51,553 bases of DNA from Ureibacillus endophyticus (GCF_003628435.1 NZ_RBZN01000023.1:1-51553); one strand, 5' to 3'. Numbered from the stretch's first letter, positions 8,128 to 16,926 are shown. Translations and numbers: made by a program. Notes: a model not told the origin generated them from the sequence alone.

Positions 8128-8904
8128 TTGCGAGATACGATTGATTCGCTTGTAAATGCCGGATTAGCAAAGGTTAATACGTTAAATAAAAGTAAAATAA
8201 GCTATTTAATGCTAACGATGTTAGGTGGCATTTTTGTAGGTTTTGGAATTTTATTACTCATTACGATTGGCGGTTTATTAGATCCAGCAGGAAGTCCTTA
8301 CATGCGGATTATTCAAGGGATTTCCTTTGGAGTTGCCTTAAGTTTTGTCGTAATGGGTGGAGCGGATTTATTTACAGGAAATCATCTTATCATGACCATC
8401 AGTACGTTAGAAAAGCGAACGACTTGGACAAATACATGGACAATTTGGATTGCTAGTTTTATTGGGAACCTAATTGGATCCGTGCTATGTGCATTTATGT
8501 ATTATATGACAGGTCTACATGAAGGAAATATCGCAACATACGTAGATAAATTAGCAGCCGCCAAAATGAACGCTCCATTTATGGAACTTCTGTTTAGAGG
8601 GATTCTTTGTAATACTTTAGTTTGTTTAGCGGTTTGGTGTTCTTTTCGCTTAAAAAATGAGTCGGCAAAACTTGGAATGATATTCTGTTGTATTTTTCCA
8701 TTTATTACATCAGGCTTTGAACATAGTGTAGCGAATATGACTTTGTTATCCATAGCATTAATGATTCCACATGGTGAGCTTGTAACAATAGGTGGATTTT
8801 TTGCAAATCTTATACCAGTATCCATAGGGAATATTATTGGTGGTGCGTTAGTGATAGGAGCAGCTTTTTGGTATGGTCAAGAGGATAGAAGAGTTAACTC
8901 GTAA
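8128..8904 (+). CDS. Formate/nitrite transporter (FNT) family channel
   Basis: A 258-residue integral membrane protein with six predicted helices and FNT signatures: GGADLFTGNH (about 82-91), LCNTLVCLAVW, GFEHSVANM and NLIPVSIGNIIGG. FNT channels are pentameric and conduct formate, nitrite, hydrosulfide or related monovalent anions. The substrate here cannot be assigned, and no formate or nitrite enzyme is adjacent. It starts with TTG at 8128. The ribosome site (GAAGTGATCGAG) is weak, so the start is moderately sure. It sits alone between yhaM and a zinc-ribbon gene, and this insertion is absent from the order I recall for B. subtilis. Confidence 0.9.
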   Translation: MRDTIDSLVNAGLAKVNTLNKSKISYLMLTMLGGIFVGFGILLLITIGGLLDPAGSPYMRIIQGISFGVALSFVVMGGADLFTGNHLIMTISTLEKRTTWTNTWTIWIASFIGNLIGSVLCAFMYYMTGLHEGNIATYVDKLAAAKMNAPFMELLFRGILCNTLVCLAVWCSFRLKNESAKLGMIFCCIFPFITSGFEHSVANMTLLSIALMIPHGELVTIGGFFANLIPVSIGNIIGGALVIGAAFWYGQEDRRVNS

Positions 8905-9034
8905 TGATTCATAATGCCATGTTTCCTGTGTTTAATTGACTTAAATGGTGGAATCGGTGAAAATGATTGAAAAGTAATATAAGGTTTACTATACTAGGAC
9001 ATGCCCTAATGATGGAAAATGGAGGAGATTACGA

Positions 9035-9367
9035 GTGAATTTACCAAATTGTCCAAAATGTAATTCAGAATATACGTACCAGGATGGAGAGCTTTTAATT
9101 TGTCCTGAATGTGCCCATGAGTGGTCAGAAAATGATCAACATGAAGAAGAGGGATTAGTAGTAAAGGATGCAAATGGCAACCTATTAGCAGATGGAGATA
9201 CTGTGTCTGTCATTAAAGACCTAAAAGTAAAAGGCAGCTCATCTACATTAAAAATCGGAACAAAAGTGAAAAATATCCGATTAGTTGAAGGTGACCACAA
9301 TATAGATTGTAAAATTGATGGTTTTGGGGCAATGAAATTAAAATCTGAGTTTGTTAAAAAGATTTAA
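9035..9367 (+). CDS. PhnA/YjdM-type zinc-ribbon protein
   Basis: A 110-residue protein with an N-terminal zinc ribbon, CPKC at 6-9 and CPEC at 23-26. The PhnA C-terminal domain follows: [30 protein letters not shown], ending [13 protein letters not shown]. Despite the historic name, the family has no proven phosphonoacetate hydrolase activity in general, so function is best left open. It starts with GTG after a strong GGAGGAG. It shares a bidirectional terminator with the convergent prsA gene. Confidence 0.88.
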   Translation: MNLPNCPKCNSEYTYQDGELLICPECAHEWSENDQHEEEGLVVKDANGNLLADGDTVSVIKDLKVKGSSSTLKIGTKVKNIRLVEGDHNIDCKIDGFGAMKLKSEFVKKI

Positions 9368-9373
9368 TATGAA

Positions 9374-9417
9374 AAAAGTGCTGTTTAGAAAGGATTTCTT
9401 TCTAGACAGCACTTTTA
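9374..9417. terminator. Bidirectional terminator between the PhnA-type gene and prsA
   Basis: AAAAGTGCTGTTTAGAAAG pairs with its near-perfect complement CTTTCTAGACAGCACTTTT around a short loop. A or T runs on both sides allow function on either strand. Confidence 0.85.
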
Positions 9418-9425
9418 TTGTGAAA

Positions 9426-10316
9426 TTATTTGTCTTCTTTTTTATCGTCAGTTTTTGCTTCTTTTGAGTCTTCTTCAGAATCAAGGTAGTTTTTTAATGC
9501 ATCTTTTAAGTCTTCATCTTTAATTTTGATTTTTGCATCTTTAATTAATTCAGCAACTTTTGCATTCCAATCACCTTTAGTAGAAGCAATTGTTTCTTTG
9601 ATTTCGTCTTTTTTCTCTTCTAAAGTACCGTAATCTTTCACTTCACGTTTGTCCGTTACTTGGATGATATGGTAACCGAACTCAGTTTGTACTGGTTCGC
9701 TGATTTCATTTAATTCAAGAGCGTATGCTGCATCATTGAATTCTTGTACCATAGCACCTACAGTAAACCAACCAAGGTCTCCACCTTTTTCAGCAGTTCC
9801 ATCAGTTGAATATTCTTTAGCTAATTTTGCGAAGTCGCCACCAGCTTTTAGTTTTTCATAAACAGAACGAGCTGTTTCTTCATCTGCAACTAAAATATGG
9901 CGCGCATTTAATTCGTATTTCGCTTGATCATAATATGCTTTAATTTCTTCATCAGTTACTTCTACATCTTTAGTTGCTTTTTCTTGTAGAAGAGAGAAAC
10001 GGATATTTTGTTTAAACGCTTCTTCTGATAAACCGTTTGCTGCTAGCACAGTTTCGAATTGATCACCATATTGTGATTTTACAGATTCGAATTGCTCTTT
10101 TACTTCATCTTCTGATACTTCATAGTTATTTTCTAAAATTTGCTCAATAACTACTTGTTCTAATAGTGCATTACCTGCAAGATTTTTTATTTCATCATAG
10201 AATTGATCCTTTGTAATATCACCATAAGTTGATGACACTACAACTTCATCTCCTGAGTTACATGCAGCTAGCAATACTGACGAAGAAAGTGCTATTGCTA
10301 ATAAAGTTTTTTTCAT
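9426..10316 (-). CDS. prsA: Foldase lipoprotein PrsA (parvulin peptidyl-prolyl isomerase)
   Basis: PrsA is an extracytoplasmic lipoprotein that helps secreted proteins fold after Sec export. The 296 residues begin with a lipoprotein signal, LLAAC with the lipidated cysteine at 19. An N-terminal chaperone region follows, then a parvulin domain at about 136-226 (NARHILVADEETAR to EFGYHIIQVTDKR). The C-terminal region ends in a charged Asp/Glu/Lys tail. Length agrees with B. subtilis PrsA (292). The ATG at 10316 is in a normal context. In B. subtilis, Hpr/ScoC is encoded close by, as here. Confidence 0.96.
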   Translation of the reverse strand: MKKTLLAIALSSSVLLAACNSGDEVVVSSTYGDITKDQFYDEIKNLAGNALLEQVVIEQILENNYEVSEDEVKEQFESVKSQYGDQFETVLAANGLSEEAFKQNIRFSLLQEKATKDVEVTDEEIKAYYDQAKYELNARHILVADEETARSVYEKLKAGGDFAKLAKEYSTDGTAEKGGDLGWFTVGAMVQEFNDAAYALELNEISEPVQTEFGYHIIQVTDKREVKDYGTLEEKKDEIKETIASTKGDWNAKVAELIKDAKIKIKDEDLKDALKNYLDSEEDSKEAKTDDKKEDK

Positions 10317-10456
10317 TGGGTATTTACGCTCCTAACTTCAATTAAAATCCATAGTTACTATAACATAAACGCTTGAAAAACAAAATGGTTTCGGTTGAAC
10401 AGCCTAGATGTAGGGGTAGCACCTGCATAATATAGATTTTGAAAGGGGGTGTCGTG

Positions 10457-10555
10457 ATGGGTAATAGCTACGGTGGCGGATATGGAAATGGATTTGCGCT
10501 ATTAGTTGTTCTGTTCATCTTATTAATTATTGTTGGTGCAGCATATATCTACTAA
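10457..10555 (+). CDS. YjcZ/SscA-like small sporulation peptide
   Basis: A 32-residue peptide with a Gly/Tyr-rich head (MGNSYGGGYGNGFALLVVL) and one hydrophobic helix ending AAYIY. This is the YjcZ family pattern; B. subtilis SscA, a small spore-coat assembly protein, is a member. The ATG at 10457 follows GGGGGTG. About 25 bp upstream, CATAATATA (10426-10434) resembles a sigma-K -10 (CATAnnnTA), though no clear -35 was seen. A 14-bp perfect hairpin follows at 10581-10613. Confidence 0.85.
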   Translation: MGNSYGGGYGNGFALLVVLFILLIIVGAAYIY

Positions 10556-10580
10556 TATAAACAAACAGATGAAAAGACTA

Positions 10581-10613
10581 AGAAGAGCTAAAGGTAATGC
10601 CTTTAGCTCTTCT
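10581..10613 (+). terminator. Terminator after the YjcZ-like gene
   Basis: AGAAGAGCTAAAGG and CCTTTAGCTCTTCT form a perfect 14-bp stem with a 5-base loop. The T tract is weak. Confidence 0.7.
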
Positions 10614-10663
10614 ATATTATACCGTTGAGTTTTACTCTATCTGGAATACCCCCAGATTCTAAG

Positions 10664-10849
10664 CTACATTGCAACTGATACTTCTACATAGAAAGATACT
10701 AAAAGAATTGTGATTAAAACATTTATTGTGCGGAATATTTTTGCATGTTTTTCTTCTGGAATTTCTTTTTGAGTAACAAGTGCATAGGTCATTCGATTTA
10801 TTTGGAATAAATAAAATACAGAGAATAGCACTACAACTAACAGTAGCAA
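10664..10849 (-). CDS. Small membrane protein of unknown function
   Basis: A 61-residue protein with an N-terminal helix (LLLVVVLFSVFYLF), a basic middle (IPEEKHAKIFRTINV) and a second helix (LITILLVSFYVEVSVAM). I chose TTG at 10849, because GGGGAGG lies 7 bases upstream. The longer in-frame reading to 10909 has no ribosome site. I do not recognise the family. It follows the DUF3267 gene on the same strand with a gap of about 70 bp and may be co-transcribed with it. Confidence 0.6.
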   Translation of the reverse strand: MLLLVVVLFSVFYLFQINRMTYALVTQKEIPEEKHAKIFRTINVLITILLVSFYVEVSVAM

Positions 10850-10921
10850 GTCTATTCCTCCCCTCTCTTTACAACAATAAGAATAACAAAAAATGTTAAT
10901 CAAATACAAGTAAATAGTACC

Positions 10922-11464
10922 TCAAAACTTAGTAGGTACTAATATTTCATAGCCCTTAGGTGTTTCCTCTATTACGGAGTCCCTCGGAGCAGAAATTAAA
11001 TCTTTTACATATAATATGTCTATTAAGCAAATACTACAATGATACGATAGTATGATACATAAAAAATGAGTGAATTGCGGGAATAACAAAATAAGAGAAA
11101 TAACGAATCCGTTAATAAAGATAAAAGGTGCTAATAAAGTAAAAATATAACGATTTTTTGGGATCTCTTTTTTTATTCGCATAATAAGTACTGGAATAAT
11201 TAAAAAATCCCTGCGAATTCGCAATTTAACGGATTTTCGATAGCCAAATAAAGAAAAATAATGAGTTAGCTTATGCAATGGGTAAAGGAAAATACCCCAT
11301 ATTAAGAAAATCCATAACCAATCATCTTTGTAAAATGAAGGGTGTAATTGGCCGAATAATACAAAGGTGAAGGAGAAGATAATGATGAATATTGTGATGG
11401 ATACAATCGTAAGCCAAGTAGAGCCATATTCATTTTTCAAATTAATCGTTTTCCAACAATGCAC
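10922..11464 (-). CDS. DUF3267 membrane protein (YhaJ-like, putative zincin)
   Basis: A 180-residue protein with about four membrane helices (near 18-40, 50-63, 105-125 and 130-150). The motif YPLHKLTHYF (about 61-70) places two histidines as in the DUF3267 family, described as putative zinc peptidases, although a full HExxH is not visible. The C-terminal DILYVKDLISAPRDSVIEETPKGYEIL is the conserved end. Position between prsA and hpr matches B. subtilis yhaJ. Enzymatic activity is not shown. Confidence 0.72.
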   Translation of the reverse strand: MHCWKTINLKNEYGSTWLTIVSITIFIIIFSFTFVLFGQLHPSFYKDDWLWIFLIWGIFLYPLHKLTHYFSLFGYRKSVKLRIRRDFLIIPVLIMRIKKEIPKNRYIFTLLAPFIFINGFVISLILLFPQFTHFLCIILSYHCSICLIDILYVKDLISAPRDSVIEETPKGYEILVPTKF

Positions 11465-11559
11465 AACTAAGACCCCTTTAAAACTTTAGTGAAGATAGTT
11501 TAAATGATAAATTATAAAAATGCTACATTTGTTTTGAAGAATGGGCAATTTTCAAAATA

Positions 11560-11588
11560 AAAAAGAAAAAGAGTGTATCTCTACACTC
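11560..11588 (-). terminator. Terminator of hpr
   Basis: On the minus strand, GAGTGTA pairs with TACACTC over a 4-base loop. TTTTTCTTTTT follows. Confidence 0.8.
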
Positions 11589-11636
11589 ATAATCCATTGT
11601 TAACATTCAAATTAGTTTTCAATCAATTCTATTAAA

Positions 11637-12197
11637 CTATCTTTTTACAATGAGCTTATCATCTTGTTCTACAAGGGTCTCTTTAAAGTTATTAAAAGAT
11701 TTCTCGAAAATTTGGATAAAATCTTCCCCGTAAATATTTCGAATAACTGCCATTACGTCTAGAAATTCAGGGAATCGTCCATAAAGTTCTTTTAATGCAA
11801 GTGATCCATTAAGAATCGAATGCTCAGTATCATAGTAATGATCGTACATGAGCAAAATTAATTCTTCCCCTTCTTTCGTAAGTTCGACATACGTGTTTCG
11901 TTTGTCGTCATCACGTTTAGAAAACTTTAAAAATCCTCGTTCCTCAAGTTTTTTGGAGAAATTAAATGCTGTAGAGACATGCATAACACCGAATCTAGCT
12001 ACGTCTGAGATTGATGCGCCTTTTAAATGGTAGGCAATCCATAAAATATGATGCTCATTGATGTTCAAGTCATAAGGTTTGATCCACTGTTGCCAATCTT
12101 TTTCTACGGCTTTCCAAAGTGCTTTGGATAATTGTGCAATTCTTTGACTATAGAGCATAGCTTCTTTCATCGTGTAACTTTCTTCCGACAAAGCCAT
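11637..12197 (-). CDS. hpr: MarR-type transition-state regulator Hpr (ScoC)
   Basis: Hpr/ScoC is a dimeric MarR-family DNA-binding protein that represses extracellular protease and sporulation genes. The 186 residues closely follow B. subtilis Hpr through the DNA-binding domain: [21 protein letters not shown], then [26 protein letters not shown] and wing [14 protein letters not shown]. The C-terminal tail is shorter than in B. subtilis (203). I chose the ATG at 12197, with AAGGTG 6 bases upstream. GTG and ATG codons three and two codons further up overlap the ribosome site. A terminator follows. Confidence 0.95.
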   Translation of the reverse strand: MALSEESYTMKEAMLYSQRIAQLSKALWKAVEKDWQQWIKPYDLNINEHHILWIAYHLKGASISDVARFGVMHVSTAFNFSKKLEERGFLKFSKRDDDKRNTYVELTKEGEELILLMYDHYYDTEHSILNGSLALKELYGRFPEFLDVMAVIRNIYGEDFIQIFEKSFNNFKETLVEQDDKLIVKR

Positions 12198-12381
12198 CAC
12201 CATCACCTTCTTCTTTCCTTAACATTAACAATATGAAAATATTATAGCAATAAAAGAAAAAAGTTTAAAGTTAGAAAAATTAAATAATTGAAAAGTGCTT
12301 AAAAAATATTATAAATGTGAAAAAAATAATGGTAAAGCGCTATAAAAATTGCGGTTTTTTAGGTAAAAAAGACTAGTGAAA

Positions 12382-12762
12382 TTATTGTTCATTAGACTTC
12401 TTATTATTTAGTTCTGATAAATTATTCTCGATTTCGGTGATAGATTTCTGTAAACCTTCTATTTCTTCTTTTAACTTCATTGCGTCCGGTTCAATTTCTT
12501 GCTTAAAACTTGAGATACTATCCCTTAAGTCAGTAATTATTTTTGGTATATTATTTTCGACTTCATTTTTTAATGAGAAAGTTGCGTTTTTTAAATTAAT
12601 TGTTTGCTTTTTTAACTCTAATAAATTTTCTTTCGCCTTTTTAGAATTTTCTAATATATTTGAACGAAGTTGCTCACCTGTTTGAGGTGTAGTAAATAAA
12701 ACGGCCGCAATCCCTCCGACAATGCCAGTTGATAAGCCAATTAAAAATGTTTTTGCTCGCAT
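12382..12762 (-). CDS. YtxH-domain protein (YhaH-like)
   Basis: A 126-residue protein with one N-terminal transmembrane glycine-rich helix (FLIGLSTGIVGGIAAVLFTTPQTGEQLR), typical of the YtxH/gas-vesicle-like family. A long coiled-coil of charged residues runs to the end. Position between hpr and trpP matches B. subtilis yhaH. Function is unknown, possibly stress-related. The ATG at 12762 has AAGGAG nine bases upstream; in-frame starts further up overlap the ribosome site. Confidence 0.85.
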   Translation of the reverse strand: MRAKTFLIGLSTGIVGGIAAVLFTTPQTGEQLRSNILENSKKAKENLLELKKQTINLKNATFSLKNEVENNIPKIITDLRDSISSFKQEIEPDAMKLKEEIEGLQKSITEIENNLSELNNKKSNEQ

Positions 12763-12880
12763 TCTGTTCATCTCCTTTTGAATAAAAATGGTTACTATTA
12801 TTATGATTCTCCTATTGTTATTCATATTAAACCATGAATCGACAAAATTAAATATAATGTAATGACAGAAATATAAGCAA

Positions 12881-12927
12881 AAAAATAAGGATAGACAAAG
12901 CCATAGAGACTTTGTCTATCCTTATTT
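12881..12927 (-). terminator. Terminator of trpP
   Basis: AATAAGGATAGACAAAG and its exact complement form a 17-bp stem with a 9-base loop. On the minus strand a T7 run follows. Confidence 0.9.
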
Positions 12928-13460
12928 TAAGCTTGTGATACTGATGTGTTAAATTTAGAGCGTTTTAATAGATTCGTAATAATCGGGTAGATGATAATAA
13001 ATGTTACAGCATTAAGACCAACTGCTGGTAATACAACGGCCATAAATAAGAAGCTAAATGCTGCACCACCTGGTAACCCTACTAGTAATAATGCCATTGA
13101 TAAGAAAGTAGTTCCTGAAAGAATAGTTCCTAAACCTACTAGCACTGCACCTACAGCAACCTTTTGTCCTAATTGACGTAAGGCTAAAACAATTACAAAA
13201 AATACTATGCCTGTTACAAGTTTATCAATAATGTTTGGCACAAATCCACCAGGGAATGTTGAGAATAAACCAGAAAGTACACCTGTAGTGATTGCTAATA
13301 AGAATGTTTCTTTAAAAGTTGGGAACAGTAATATCCCAATAAACATCATTGTTAACATGAAATCTGGTTTCATCCCTTCACCATAACCAGGGATAATTAA
13401 ATAAAGTGCTGCCCCTACACCGACTAAAAGCGCCATTAAAACAAGATTCTTCGTATTCAT
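12927..13460 (-). CDS. trpP: Tryptophan transport protein TrpP
   Basis: A 177-residue membrane protein with about five hydrophobic helices. It matches TrpP (YhaG) in length and in the start MNTKNLVLMALLVGVGAALYLIIPGYGEGMKPDFMLTM. TrpP is the probable tryptophan importer of Bacillus, where its translation is repressed by TRAP binding to (G/U)AG triplets over the ribosome site. A cluster of such triplets is visible here at 13461-13503 (separate entry). The gene is divergent from nothing nearby and is followed by its own strong terminator. Confidence 0.92.
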   Translation of the reverse strand: MNTKNLVLMALLVGVGAALYLIIPGYGEGMKPDFMLTMMFIGILLFPTFKETFLLAITTGVLSGLFSTFPGGFVPNIIDKLVTGIVFFVIVLALRQLGQKVAVGAVLVGLGTILSGTTFLSMALLLVGLPGGAAFSFLFMAVVLPAVGLNAVTFIIIYPIITNLLKRSKFNTSVSQA

Positions 13461-13461
13461 T

Positions 13462-13503
13462 TGCTAACTCTCCTCTACATTTCTATGCTAGTCGCCTCCT
13501 AAC
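13462..13503 (-). promoter_or_regulatory. Candidate TRAP-binding triplet cluster over the trpP ribosome site
   Basis: On the minus strand there are seven triplets, in order UAG, GAG, UAG, UAG, UAG, GAG and UAG. Spacers are 0, 5, 2, 5, 2 and 3 nt, and the cluster ends 5 bases before the ATG. The GAGGAG ribosome site is part of it. TRAP prefers 2-3 nt spacers, so two gaps are too long. Whether this genome encodes TRAP (mtrB) is not known from the window. Confidence 0.45.
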
Positions 13504-13636
13504 GTGCAGCTTATTGCCGTTAGCGAAACTTACATTTAATTTTAATGGCAAAACTAATAATTTGCAATATAGTGCAATAGAATAAAAGGGATATGAGATT
13601 ATTAATAAACTAATAGAAAAATTTCTCCACCTCATA

Positions 13637-13667
13637 ACAAAAACGCAACCAAAAATTTGGCCGCGTT
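13637..13667 (-). terminator. Terminator of hit
   Basis: On the minus strand AACGCGGCCAAA and TTTGGTTGCGTT pair with one mismatch, followed by TTTG. It is adjacent to the hit stop codon. Confidence 0.75.
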
Positions 13668-13677
13668 ATGTAATCAG

Positions 13678-14103
13678 TTAGGCATTCAAACTATCTGTAA
13701 TTTGTGAAGCAACTTGTTGTAACACTTCTGGTGTGAATTCGTTTTGTTTTGTTTCCCATTTGAATTTTAATCCATCTGTTTCATCGTAACGTGGAATGAA
13801 GTGTAAGTGATAATGGAAAACAGTTTGCCCTGCAAATGAACCATTATTATTGATTGTATTCATACCAGCTGGATTAAATGCTGATTTGATTGCATTTGCA
13901 ATTTTTGGAGCAACTGCATATAAATTTTTTGCAACTTCTTCAGGCATTTCAAAAAGGTCTTTCACGTGTTGTTTTGGTACAAGTAATGTATGTCCTTTTG
14001 TTAATGGTGCAACATCCATAAAGGCATAGACGTTTTCATCTTCATAGATTTTTACACTTGGAATAGTACCATCAATAATTTTACAAAAAATGCAATCGTT
14101 CAT
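13678..14103 (-). CDS. hit: HIT-family nucleotide-binding protein
   Basis: A 141-residue histidine-triad protein. The zinc-binding CIFCKII is at residues 4-10, and the HIT motif is HYHLHFIPR (about 97-105). HIT proteins hydrolyse AMP-linked adducts such as adenosine phosphoramidates. Length and sequence agree with B. subtilis Hit (145). The ATG at 14103 follows GAAAGGA with an 8-base spacer. It diverges from ecsA, as in B. subtilis. Confidence 0.95.
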   Translation of the reverse strand: MNDCIFCKIIDGTIPSVKIYEDENVYAFMDVAPLTKGHTLLVPKQHVKDLFEMPEEVAKNLYAVAPKIANAIKSAFNPAGMNTINNNGSFAGQTVFHYHLHFIPRYDETDGLKFKWETKQNEFTPEVLQQVASQITDSLNA

Positions 14104-14211
14104 TGTTAGCATCCTTTCAAATATATGTTTTCTATTTATTTTAACATATGACAACTGATTCCAATCGCGATTTTTGCTAAAATGTAGAAAGAATAGGAGT
14201 GAAGTTAAAAA

Positions 14212-14952
14212 ATGACATTGTTACAGCTAAGCGATGTTACAGGTGGTTATACAAGAAAACCCGTAATTAAAGACCTGAATTTTTCAATTGGTGAAGGTGA
14301 GCTAGTCGGTTTAATTGGTCTTAATGGTGCGGGGAAAAGTACAACCATTAAACATATTATTGGTACTCTTTTACCTCAAAAGGGAGAAATCCGTTTAAAT
14401 GGTGTCACTCTAAGTGAAGATATTGATCAGTACCGTACATCCTTTTCCTATATTCCAGAAACACCAGTACTCTATGACGAATTAACTTTAAAGGAACATT
14501 TAGAGTTAACGGCTATGGCGTATGGGATAGATGAACATACATTAAAGTCACGTTCTGAGGCATTATTAAAAGAATTTCGAATGGAAAAACGCCTTAATTG
14601 GTTCCCATCCCACTTCTCAAAAGGGATGCGTCAAAAAGTAATGATTATGTGTGCGTTTTTAGTGAATCCAAAATTATATATTATTGACGAGCCGTTTGTG
14701 GGACTTGACCCACTTGGTATTCAGTCTTTACTTGATCAGATGGATGAAAAGAAAAAAGATGGTGCTTCCATCTTAATGTCTACGCACATTTTATCCACAG
14801 CTGAAAAACATTGTGATCGCATTATTCTGTTGCATGAAGGACGAGTTCGTGCGCAAGGAACAATGGATGATTTACGAAAAAGCTTTAATATGCCAACTGC
14901 AACATTAGATGATCTATATATCGCAATGACGAAGGAGCAAGACCATGAATAG
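14212..14952 (+). CDS. ecsA: ABC transporter ATP-binding protein EcsA
   Basis: A 246-residue ABC ATPase. Walker A is GLNGAGKST (36-44), the signature is the unusual FSKGMRQK (about 144-151), Walker B is LYIIDEPF and the switch histidine is in MSTHIL. EcsAB is needed for protein secretion, competence and intramembrane proteolysis by RasP in B. subtilis; its substrate is not firmly known. An extended -10 (TGCTAAAAT, ending 14183) lies upstream. The stop overlaps the start of ecsB by 8 bases, so translation is coupled. B. subtilis has a third gene, ecsC, which is absent here. Confidence 0.96.
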   Translation: MTLLQLSDVTGGYTRKPVIKDLNFSIGEGELVGLIGLNGAGKSTTIKHIIGTLLPQKGEIRLNGVTLSEDIDQYRTSFSYIPETPVLYDELTLKEHLELTAMAYGIDEHTLKSRSEALLKEFRMEKRLNWFPSHFSKGMRQKVMIMCAFLVNPKLYIIDEPFVGLDPLGIQSLLDQMDEKKKDGASILMSTHILSTAEKHCDRIILLHEGRVRAQGTMDDLRKSFNMPTATLDDLYIAMTKEQDHE

Positions 14953-16153
14953 TTTGAATGAAGTTTGGTCAACGCGATTTAACCATTATATAAATGAAGT
15001 GCAAAAATATATGCGCTTTGTTTTTACTGGGCATTTGGCGATCGTCTTAGTATTCATTGTTGGGGCAGTGGGGTACCAATATAGTGAGTGGTTAAAAGTA
15101 GCTCCGGATACGTTTCCGGCAGAATGGATTGTATCCATTATAGTAGGAGTTATTTTAGCATTAAGCCGTCCGGTAACTTTATTCCGTGAACCAGATCAAG
15201 TTTATTTATTATCTTTAGAATCTAAAATGACTTTATATTTTAAGAAGGCATTAAATTACACGTTTTGGTCTCAAGTAGGATTAGCTGTAGTCATTTATAT
15301 CGTGGCAATCCCTTTATTGAAAGCTGTTACTGAATTATCAACTAATCAAATTTGGCTTGGGGTATTGTTTATTGCTGTTTTGAAGTTTTTAAATGTGCAA
15401 ATTGAATTTAATTACCGCTATGGAAATCGCGGAGAAAATATAGTGATCGACCGCATTACAAGAGCTTTACTTTCTATAATAACAATTCAAACTGCGCTGA
15501 TAATGAATTATACGATGGCAATCATCTTCGTTGTTTTACTAATTGTATATAACATGGCTCTTAAGAAAAAAGTTTTGAGACAACCGGTTCCTTATGAGCA
15601 TTTTGTAAAGTTAGAACAAAATCGAATGATGGGTTTTTATCGCTTTGCGAATTATTTTACAGATGTCCCGCATTTAAAGGGATCTATCAAACAACGTAGC
15701 TGGTTAAACTTTGTCTATAACATTGTCCCATATGGTAAAAAGAGTACACAAAACTACTTAGTATATAGAACGTTTATCCGTACCGATGACCATTTTTACT
15801 TATGGGTTCGTTTAACTTTGATTTCAGGAATTATTGCATTCGTAGTGAATATTCCTGTTGTAACGTGGATTGTAGCTGGGGCATTGGCATTTGCAACAAC
15901 ATTACAATTAAAATATGCCTTGCTATCATCAAAGGATTTCCGAATGGACAGACTGTATCCTGTTAAAGAATCACAAAGAAAAGAAGCGGTACAAAAAGTA
16001 TTACGTCTATTTATGGTCGTTCAAGCAATCATCGTATTACTATGTTCAGTGGGACAACCACTATTCTTCGTACCAGCGATTATTGTAATAGTCCTAAATG
16101 AAATTACATTCAGAGTCTCGAAAGATCCTTCAAAACATGATTATTCTTATTAA
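14945..16153 (+). CDS. ecsB: ABC transporter permease EcsB
   Basis: A 402-residue membrane protein with about eight predicted helices grouped in N-terminal, middle and C-terminal sets. It matches EcsB in length (about 408) and position. It begins ATGAATAGTTTG overlapping the ecsA end, and ends SKDPSKHDYSY. It forms the membrane half of the EcsAB exporter. No ecsC follows; a structured-repeat array starts at its stop codon, so the array lies in the transcript's 3' region. Confidence 0.95.
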   Translation: MNSLNEVWSTRFNHYINEVQKYMRFVFTGHLAIVLVFIVGAVGYQYSEWLKVAPDTFPAEWIVSIIVGVILALSRPVTLFREPDQVYLLSLESKMTLYFKKALNYTFWSQVGLAVVIYIVAIPLLKAVTELSTNQIWLGVLFIAVLKFLNVQIEFNYRYGNRGENIVIDRITRALLSIITIQTALIMNYTMAIIFVVLLIVYNMALKKKVLRQPVPYEHFVKLEQNRMMGFYRFANYFTDVPHLKGSIKQRSWLNFVYNIVPYGKKSTQNYLVYRTFIRTDDHFYLWVRLTLISGIIAFVVNIPVVTWIVAGALAFATTLQLKYALLSSKDFRMDRLYPVKESQRKEAVQKVLRLFMVVQAIIVLLCSVGQPLFFVPAIIVIVLNEITFRVSKDPSKHDYSY

Positions 16154-16926
16154 AAGCGGAGAACGCTCGCCCAGCTCCGACAACAACTGGAAGAATCGAC
16201 AAAAGGACGCTTTTTGTCCTTGCAGACGATTCTGAAGTTGTTGAGGAGCTAGCGTTCGCAGCTAGACAATAGAAAAGCGGAGCGCGTTCGTTCAGCCGTG
16301 ATAGAAACTGGAGACTTCTGACAAGTGTGCTCGCACACGCTGGAGGAAGTTGAAGTTTCCGAACGGCTAACGCGCATAGCTAGACAAATTAAAAGCGGAG
16401 AACGCTCGCCCAGCTCCGACAACAACTGGAAGAATCGACAAAAGGACGCTTTTTGTCCTTGCAGACGATTCTGAAGTTGTTGAGGAGCTAGCGTTCGCAG
16501 CTAGACAATAGAAAAGCGGAGCGCGTTCGTTCAGCCGTGATAGAAACTGGAGACTTCTGACAAGTGTGCTCGCACACGCTGGAGGAAGTCGAAGTTTCCG
16601 AACGGCTAACGCGCATAGCTAGACAAATAGAAAAGCGGAGCGCGTTCGTTCAGCCGTGATAGAAACTGGAGACTTCTGACAAGTGTGCTCGCACACGCTG
16701 GAGGAAGTCGAAGTTTCCGAACGGCTAACGCGCATAGCTAGACAAATTAAAAGCGGAGAACGTTTCGCAGCTAGATATTAGAAAAGCGAAGGCGGCTCGT
16801 TCAGGCTCGAAACGCACTGGAGACTGCGACAAGAAGGCGCTTTTTGCCTTCGTCGGAGCAGTCGAAGTGACACGAGAGCCTAGCCGCCGTATCTAGACAA
16901 TAGAAAAGCGGATAACGCTCGCAATC
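16152..16926 (+). repeat. Array 1 of structured ~120-bp repeats (order A B A B B a C a)
   Basis: Units begin with AAAAGCGGAG (or AAAAGCGAAG) at 16152, 16273, 16391, 16512, 16631, 16749, 16782 and 16904, and full units end near GCTAGACAA. Three classes are present. A is at 16152 and 16391, B at 16273, 16512 and 16631, C at 16782, with truncated A-type ends at 16749 and 16904. The A+B pair is duplicated with a 239-bp period. Each full unit folds on itself, and arms differ between classes but stay complementary: AACGCT/AGCGTT and AGCTCC/GGAGCT in A, GCGCGTT/AACGCGC and AGCCGT/ACGGCT in B, GGCGGCT/AGCCGCC and AGGCTC/GAGCCT in C. No coding capacity is supported. Confidence 0.95.
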
